Shown here one piece after another: positions 6,148-10,141 of a DNA stretch of 10,141 nt (positions are counted from its first letter, which is position 1; every line of letters starts with the position of its first letter). The stretch is from Pseudomonadota bacterium (GTDB lineage Bacteria > Pseudomonadota > Gammaproteobacteria > Burkholderiales > Rhodocyclaceae). Below the pieces are notes generated by a model that did no database searches, was not told the DNA's origin, and was given only the letters and a program-made list of their open reading frames with translations. The stretch lies in contig JAEWVQ010000267.1 of the NCBI GenBank assembly GCA_023459095.1, positions 1 to 10,141 of the forward strand, read 5' to 3'. The translations under genes and the position numbers were made by a program.

Positions 6148-6192
6148 GGGCCACGCCACCGCGTCACCACGCCATCACGCCCCCCTGTCGCC

Positions 6193-6519
6193 ATGCCCCC
6201 ATCGATCTTCGAGACGCTCGCCGAACAGCGCATCGCCGACGCCCTGCGGCGCGGCGAGCTCGACGGTCTGCCCGGTGCCGGGCGGCCGCTGGTGTTCGAC
6301 GACGACCCCTTCGTTTCCAGCGAGCAGCGCATGGTCAACCGCGTGCTCAAGAACGCCGGCTTCGCCCCGCCGGAAATCGCGCTGCGCAAGGAGCTTGCCG
6401 CGCTGCGCGCCGAACTCGCCGCCCTGCCCGACGGCGAACGCCGCGCGCACCTGCGGACACGCCTCGCGCAGGTGCTGCTCCAGCTCGCCCTCGGCCACGA
6501 TCGGCGCCCGCGTGACTGA
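6193..6519 (+). CDS. DUF1992 (DnaJ-C28-like) family protein
   Basis: This 108-residue protein matches the DUF1992 family, related to the conserved domain of DnaJ homologue subfamily C member 28; it has no J-domain itself. The diagnostic part is near the N-terminus: an amphipathic helix (IFETLAEQRIADALRRGELD, residues 5-24) followed by GLPGAGRPLVFDDDPF (25-40) and a helix with MVNRVLKNAGFAPPEIALRK (47-66). The remainder is an Ala/Leu/Arg-rich helix (67-103) likely to form a coiled coil or helical hairpin. No signal peptide or membrane segment is present, so it is cytoplasmic. The function of bacterial members is not established; a chaperone link rests only on the family name. The length agrees with the usual 100-130 residues. 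It runs divergently from the EAL gene and precedes glucokinase by 90 bases. Confidence 0.87.
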   Translation: MPPSIFETLAEQRIADALRRGELDGLPGAGRPLVFDDDPFVSSEQRMVNRVLKNAGFAPPEIALRKELAALRAELAALPDGERRAHLRTRLAQVLLQLALGHDRRPRD

Positions 6520-6567
6520 GTGCCTGCCACTGCGGCACATGCCCCGCCCCGCGACACCGAACCGGGG

Positions 6568-6573
6568 CACAAT
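6568..6573 (+). promoter_or_regulatory. possible -10 box for glucokinase
   Basis: CACAAT in GGGGCACAATCGGAC (four of six consensus positions) lies 36 bases before the ATG at 6610. No -35 element is evident; readthrough from the DUF1992 gene is also possible. Confidence 0.3.
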
Positions 6574-6609
6574 CGGACAACGGACGCGGCACCACGGAAC
6601 AAGGACACG

Positions 6610-7677
6610 ATGCTCATCCTGGCAGCGGATATCGGCGGCACCAACGCGCGGCTCCTGCTCGCCGCGTGCGGCCATGGCGACAGTGGCCACGACGGCGCCC
6701 ACCCTGGCGGCGTGCGCTGGCGCGCGCTGCGCCGGCAGGTCGTGCGCAGCGCCGACTTCGCCGGCATCGAGGCCCTGCTCGAACACTTCCTGCCTCCTGG
6801 CGAGCACGTGCACGCCGCCTGCCTCGCGGTCGCCGGCCCGGTGCGCGCCGACCCGCCGCACGGCGGCCCGGTGCGGCTGACCAACCTGCCGTGGACGGTG
6901 GACGCCGACGCCCTCGCCGCGCGTTTCGGCTTCGACCGCGTGCGCCTCCTCAACGACTTCGCCGCCCAGGCCCACGGCCTGCCGCTGCTCGGCGCCGACG
7001 ACGTGCGCACCCTGCAGCGCGGCGTGCCGCAGGCCGGCGGCGTGTGCGCGCTGATCGGCGCCGGCACCGGCCTCGGCATGGCGCTGCTCGCCGGCGCTCC
7101 CGACGCCACGACGAGCGGCGGCACGATCGCGCTGCCGAGCGAGGGCGGCCATGCCGATTTCGCCCCGCGCGACGCCCAGCAGATCGCCCTGCTGCAGCAC
7201 CTGCTGCCGGTGCACGGCCGCGTCAGCCTCGAGCTGCTGCTCTCCGGGCACGGCCTGGAACGGCTCTACCGTTTCGTCGCCCGCCTGCCCGCGGCCGCAG
7301 CGCCCGCCGACCCGATCGGCAGCCACCCCGACGCCGGCGCGATCAGCGCCGCCGCGCTGGCCGGCGAGGCGCAGGCCGCCGCCGCGGTCGAGCTGTTCGC
7401 CCGCCTGCTCGCCGCCGCCGCCGGCAACCTCGCGCTCACCAGCCTGGCGCGCGGCGGCGTGTTCCTGAGCGGCGGCATCGCCCCGCGCATCCTGCCCTTC
7501 CTGCAGCAGCCCGCGGTGCGCGCCGCGTTCACCGACAAGCCGCCGATGCGCGCCCTGCTCGAACAGATTCCGCTCCACGTGGTGACCAACGACCAGCTCG
7601 GCCTGCTCGGCGCCGCCGAGGTCGCGGCACGGCTCGCCGCGCACACTGGGGCGCCGCGACCGGCGACGAGGGGGTAG
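6610..7677 (+). CDS. glk: glucokinase
   Basis: This 355-residue cytoplasmic enzyme should phosphorylate glucose to glucose 6-phosphate with ATP. It belongs to the proteobacterial Glk family rather than the ROK family. Landmarks are the phosphate-binding ADIGGTNARLLL (6-17), the catalytic base Asp116 in RLLNDFAAQ, GAGTGLG (150-156), glucose-contacting Glu178 and His181 in SEGGH, Glu208 in RVSLELLLSG, and SGGIAPRI (287-294) near the C-terminus. A His/Gly-rich insertion (about residues 20-35) and an extended tail account for a length slightly above the usual 320-340. The ATG at 6610 directly opens the first beta strand and has AAGGA four bases upstream; the in-frame GTG at 6520 would add 30 unlikely residues. 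The next gene begins 4 bases after the stop, so the two are probably co-translated. A GH5 glucanase lies just beyond. Confidence 0.94.
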   Translation: MLILAADIGGTNARLLLAACGHGDSGHDGAHPGGVRWRALRRQVVRSADFAGIEALLEHFLPPGEHVHAACLAVAGPVRADPPHGGPVRLTNLPWTVDADALAARFGFDRVRLLNDFAAQAHGLPLLGADDVRTLQRGVPQAGGVCALIGAGTGLGMALLAGAPDATTSGGTIALPSEGGHADFAPRDAQQIALLQHLLPVHGRVSLELLLSGHGLERLYRFVARLPAAAAPADPIGSHPDAGAISAAALAGEAQAAAAVELFARLLAAAAGNLALTSLARGGVFLSGGIAPRILPFLQQPAVRAAFTDKPPMRALLEQIPLHVVTNDQLGLLGAAEVAARLAAHTGAPRPATRG

Positions 7678-7681
7678 GACG

Positions 7682-9553
7682 GTGAACGCGCCCCCACCAC
7701 GCCCCCCGCTGCCCGCGCCAGCGCCCGCTCCGGCCCCCGGCGCCGGCCGCCAGTTCGCCGCGCTCGCGCGCGACTACTGGAACAGCGAGTACCGCTGGCG
7801 GGTGCGCGGCGCGGTGCTGCTGCTGATCCTGCTCACCGTCGCCCAGGTCGCGCTCGCGATCTGGATCAGCTACTGGCACCGCGACCTGTTCGACGCCCTC
7901 GAAGCGCGCGCGCTCGGCGAGCTGCTGCACCTCACCCTGAGCTTCGTGCTGATCTTCGTGCTCACCATGGCGGTCACCGCGCTCCACCTGCACGTCAAGC
8001 GCTGGGTCCAGCTCGACTGGCGGCGATGGCTCACCGGCCTGCTGCTCGACCGCTGGCTGCTCCAGGCCCACCACTACCGGCTGCGCTTTTCCGCCGGCGA
8101 GCACGACAACCCGGACGGCCGCATCGCCGAGGACATCCGCATCGCCACCGAAGTCGCGGTGACGATGGCGCACTCGCTGCTGTACTCGGTGCTCATCCTC
8201 GGCAGCTTCATCGACATCCTGCTCGCGGTGTCGGGCAGCGCGACCCTGCCCGGCACCGCGCTCGAAGTCCCCGGCTTCATGGTGCTGATGGCCTTTCTCT
8301 ACGCCGGCGCCGGCACCGTGCTCGGCCTGCTGCTCGGCCGCCCGCTGATCCGCAGCACCAACCGCCTGCAGACCGTGGAGGCCAACCTGCGCTTCGGCCT
8401 CGCGCGCGCCCGCGAGCACTCCGAGGCCATCGCCCTGATGCACGGCGAAGGCTACGAGCGCCGCGGCGCCGAGCGCCTGTTCGCCGACGTCGGCCGCGGC
8501 TGGAACCGGCAGACCGTGGCCTATCTCGGCATCGTGTCGTTCTCCACCGGCTACGGCACGCTGCTGCCGGTGTTCCCGATCCTGATCGCGGCGCCGCAGT
8601 ACATCGCCGGGGTGATGACGCTCGGGCTGCTGATGCAGGCCGCACAGGCCTTCCAGCGCCTGACCACGGCGCTGTCGTGGCCGGTGGACAACCTCGGCGA
8701 GCTGGCGCGCTGCCGGGCCTCGATCGAGCGCATCGTCGCGCTCCACGCCGACATGCTGCAGCTCGAAGCCCACGGCGGCGAGCCCACCTCAACACCACCC
8801 TCCTCGCCCACCGCCGAACCTGCTGCCGAACCCGCGCCGGTGCCGGCGGTCTTCGCCTCCGCCATCGCCGAAGCGCGCATCCGCGTCGGCCACGCCCGCC
8901 ACCCCGACCTCCAAATCCACGGCCTGCGCCTGACCACGCCCAACGGCCAGTTGCTGCTCGACGACTTCGACCTCCACGTGCGCCACGGCGAACGCATCCT
9001 GATCACCGGCGACCCGGCGCTCACCGTGGGCCTGTTCAAGGCGGTGGCCGGGCTGTGGCCGTGGGGGCGGGGCGAGATCGAACTGCCCGAGGGCCGCGAC
9101 ATCATGTTCCTGCCCCAGCACCCCTTCCTGCCCGAAGGCAGCCTGCGCGCCGCGCTCGCCTATCCGCAGGACACCGTGCGCCACACCGACGCCAGCCTGC
9201 ACCGCGCCCTCGAATGCGCCGGCATCGCGTGGCTGGCGCCGCGCCTCGACGACTGCGACGACTGGAGCCGCACGCTGCCGCTGCGCGCGCAGCAGCGCCT
9301 GGGCATCGCCCGCCTGTTCCTGCAGCAGCCGGGCTGGGTGTTCATCGACGAGGCCACCGACGCCTTCGACCCCAAGGACGCGATGTGCACGCTGGAGATG
9401 CTGCACCACGAGCTGCCCAGCACCACGCTGCTCAACATCAGCCAGCGCAACGGCGTCGCCCAGTTCTACGACCGCAAGCTGGTGCTCAAGCGCCAGCGCC
9501 CGGCGCGCATCCAGCCCTGCCGCCAGGGCGCGGGCACGCTACCCGAAGCGTGA
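7682..9553 (+). CDS. SbmA/BacA-like ABC permease fused to a degenerate ATPase domain
   Basis: This 623-residue inner-membrane protein resembles YddA/ABCD-type half transporters related to SbmA/BacA. A Pro/Ala-rich N-terminus (1-20) precedes the membrane domain (about 25-355), identified by DYWNSEYRWR (31-40), DNPDGRIAEDIR (142-153), the long helix RFGLARAREHSEAIALMHGE (237-256) and ALSWPVDNLGELARCRASIERI (A330 to I351). A Pro/Glu linker (365-390) leads to the nucleotide-binding domain (409-605). That domain keeps Q-loop Gln479 and Walker B VFIDE (553-557). However, the Walker A site reads GDPALTVGLF (443-452) with no Gly-Lys-Ser, the signature is LPLRA before QQR (532-539), and the H-loop has Gln588 in ISQRN. 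Neither other frame restores the motifs, so this is true divergence. GTG 7682 lies 4 bases after glucokinase. The substrate is unknown. Confidence 0.85.
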   Translation: MNAPPPRPPLPAPAPAPAPGAGRQFAALARDYWNSEYRWRVRGAVLLLILLTVAQVALAIWISYWHRDLFDALEARALGELLHLTLSFVLIFVLTMAVTALHLHVKRWVQLDWRRWLTGLLLDRWLLQAHHYRLRFSAGEHDNPDGRIAEDIRIATEVAVTMAHSLLYSVLILGSFIDILLAVSGSATLPGTALEVPGFMVLMAFLYAGAGTVLGLLLGRPLIRSTNRLQTVEANLRFGLARAREHSEAIALMHGEGYERRGAERLFADVGRGWNRQTVAYLGIVSFSTGYGTLLPVFPILIAAPQYIAGVMTLGLLMQAAQAFQRLTTALSWPVDNLGELARCRASIERIVALHADMLQLEAHGGEPTSTPPSSPTAEPAAEPAPVPAVFASAIAEARIRVGHARHPDLQIHGLRLTTPNGQLLLDDFDLHVRHGERILITGDPALTVGLFKAVAGLWPWGRGEIELPEGRDIMFLPQHPFLPEGSLRAALAYPQDTVRHTDASLHRALECAGIAWLAPRLDDCDDWSRTLPLRAQQRLGIARLFLQQPGWVFIDEATDAFDPKDAMCTLEMLHHELPSTTLLNISQRNGVAQFYDRKLVLKRQRPARIQPCRQGAGTLPEA

Positions 9554-10141
9554 GGGCAGCCAGCCGCGCTCCACGCACGCGCGCAGACACCACGCCGGCG
9601 TGGTCTCGGTGCGGTAGCTCCAGAAGAACCAGCCGAACAGCTTTTCGAAGGCGAGGATCTGCGCCGCCGCATAGCCGCGGCTGGCGACGTCCTGCTGGAA
9701 GTCGTCCATGTGTTCGAGGGCGTGGTTGTACGGCCCCTCCGCCCACAGCGACACCACCTTGAGATCCAGCCCCAGGCTCCATTCGCCGCAGATCGCCGGC
9801 AGGCCGAGCGCGGCGTTGATCGAATCGGCCTCGTCGCGCCATTCGCCGCTCGCCTTGTGCAGGTGGCCGTAGATGTCGGTGTCGATGTCGCGGCGGTCGA
9901 AGCACTGGTAGCGGTGATAGTCGAAGATCACGTTCTGCCACACCGGCGGCTGCATGAAGCCGAGGAATTCGCGGTAGGAGCGGAAGCCGTCGTGAAACAC
10001 CACCGCCACGCGCTCGGCCGCGCAGTGCTTGCGGATGCGGTCGTAGGCGGCGAGGTAATAGCGCTTCAGGTAATCGGTGGGCACGTCCCAGCGCGGCTCG
10101 TTGAGCACCTCGATGGCGTACAGCGCCGGATGCGCGCGGTA
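9539..10141 (-). CDS. GH5 exo-beta-1,3-glucanase-like glycoside hydrolase (C-terminal part)
   Basis: The last 200 residues of a glycoside hydrolase family 5 (clan A) enzyme are visible; the N-terminus lies beyond the right edge. The best match is the group that includes exo-beta-1,3-glucanases of fungal type. The acid/base glutamate is in VLNEPRW (Glu codon at 10097-10099), preceded by ALYAIE at the very edge. FDYHRYQCF and the nucleophile glutamate in CGEWSLGLDLK (codon 9782-9784) follow, then GWFFWSYRTE near the end, a typical last barrel strand. Both catalytic residues are present, so the enzyme is probably active. A signal peptide cannot be assessed. The GTG at 10108 lies inside the conserved barrel and is not the start. 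Its stop is inside the end of the ABC gene, a 15-base tail-to-tail overlap. The exact substrate, beta-1,3- or other beta-glucan, is inferred. Confidence 0.87.
   Translation of the reverse strand, partial: YRAHPALYAIEVLNEPRWDVPTDYLKRYYLAAYDRIRKHCAAERVAVVFHDGFRSYREFLGFMQPPVWQNVIFDYHRYQCFDRRDIDTDIYGHLHKASGEWRDEADSINAALGLPAICGEWSLGLDLKVVSLWAEGPYNHALEHMDDFQQDVASRGYAAAQILAFEKLFGWFFWSYRTETTPAWCLRACVERGWLPSRFG

Noticed and set aside
6175..7644. 489-residue open frame on the minus strand opposite glucokinase and the DUF1992 gene
   Set aside because: It spans two recognised genes and the gap between them, is rich in Gly/Ala/Gln/Arg and has no family features.
7529..8773. 414-residue open frame on the minus strand opposite the ABC gene
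   Set aside because: Antisense to the conserved membrane domain, with a His/Gln/Arg-rich composition and no domain.
9001..9060. Frameshift as the reason for the missing Walker A motif
   Set aside because: Both other frames across this stretch were read by eye and neither gives a Gly-Lys-Ser/Thr loop; the flanking family residues (RILITG before, AGLWPWGRG after) are all in the same frame.

Overview
This is an ordinary stretch of chromosome from a GC-rich Gram-negative bacterium. It is most likely a betaproteobacterium of the Rhodocyclales type (Thauera, Azoarcus or Zoogloea relatives). That placement is inferred from the GC-rich coding, a PEP-CTERM (exosortase-sorted) surface protein, a cytochrome c'-type protein, a NodJ-type ABC-2 permease and a GGDEF/EAL pair; no rRNA or other phylogenetic marker is present. 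I see no mobile element, tRNA, CRISPR array or phage gene. Coding density is high and no gene-free gap exceeds about 150 bases.

Layout, left to right. (1) 4-804 (+) is a NodJ-like ABC-2 exporter permease; its ATPase partner probably lies just off the left edge. (2) 844-1290 (-) is a small cytochrome c'-type haem protein, converging on the permease. (3) 1425-1967 (+) is a flavin reductase-like FMN-binding protein, divergent from the cytochrome across a 134-base promoter region that holds a perfect TATAAT and an inverted repeat. (4) 2098-2712 (+) has a cold-shock domain, one membrane helix and an excalibur calcium-binding domain, and looks less GC-rich than its neighbours. (5) 2761-3813 (-) is an exported choice-of-anchor A protein with a PEP-CTERM sorting tail. 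(6) 6042 down to 3939 (-) is a probable two-gene cyclic di-GMP operon: an EAL phosphodiesterase first, then a PAS-PAS-GGDEF cyclase. (7) 6193-6519 (+) is a DUF1992 (DnaJ-C28-like) protein. (8) 6610-9553 (+) is glucokinase followed, 4 bases later, by an SbmA/BacA-like ABC permease fused to an ATPase domain that has lost most of its ATP-handling motifs. (9) 10141 down to 9539 (-) is the C-terminal part of a GH5 exo-beta-1,3-glucanase-like enzyme cut by the window edge; its end overlaps the end of the ABC gene.

Functional links are tentative. The c-di-GMP pair sits directly upstream, on the same strand, of the PEP-CTERM gene, which fits a biofilm/exopolysaccharide theme. A beta-glucanase next to glucokinase could supply and phosphorylate glucose. 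The most unusual item is the ABC fusion protein at 7682-9553: a full-length, in-frame gene whose nucleotide-binding domain keeps the Walker B and Q-loop residues but lacks the Walker A lysine, a recognisable LSGGE signature and the H-loop histidine. I found no clearly undescribed multi-gene system.
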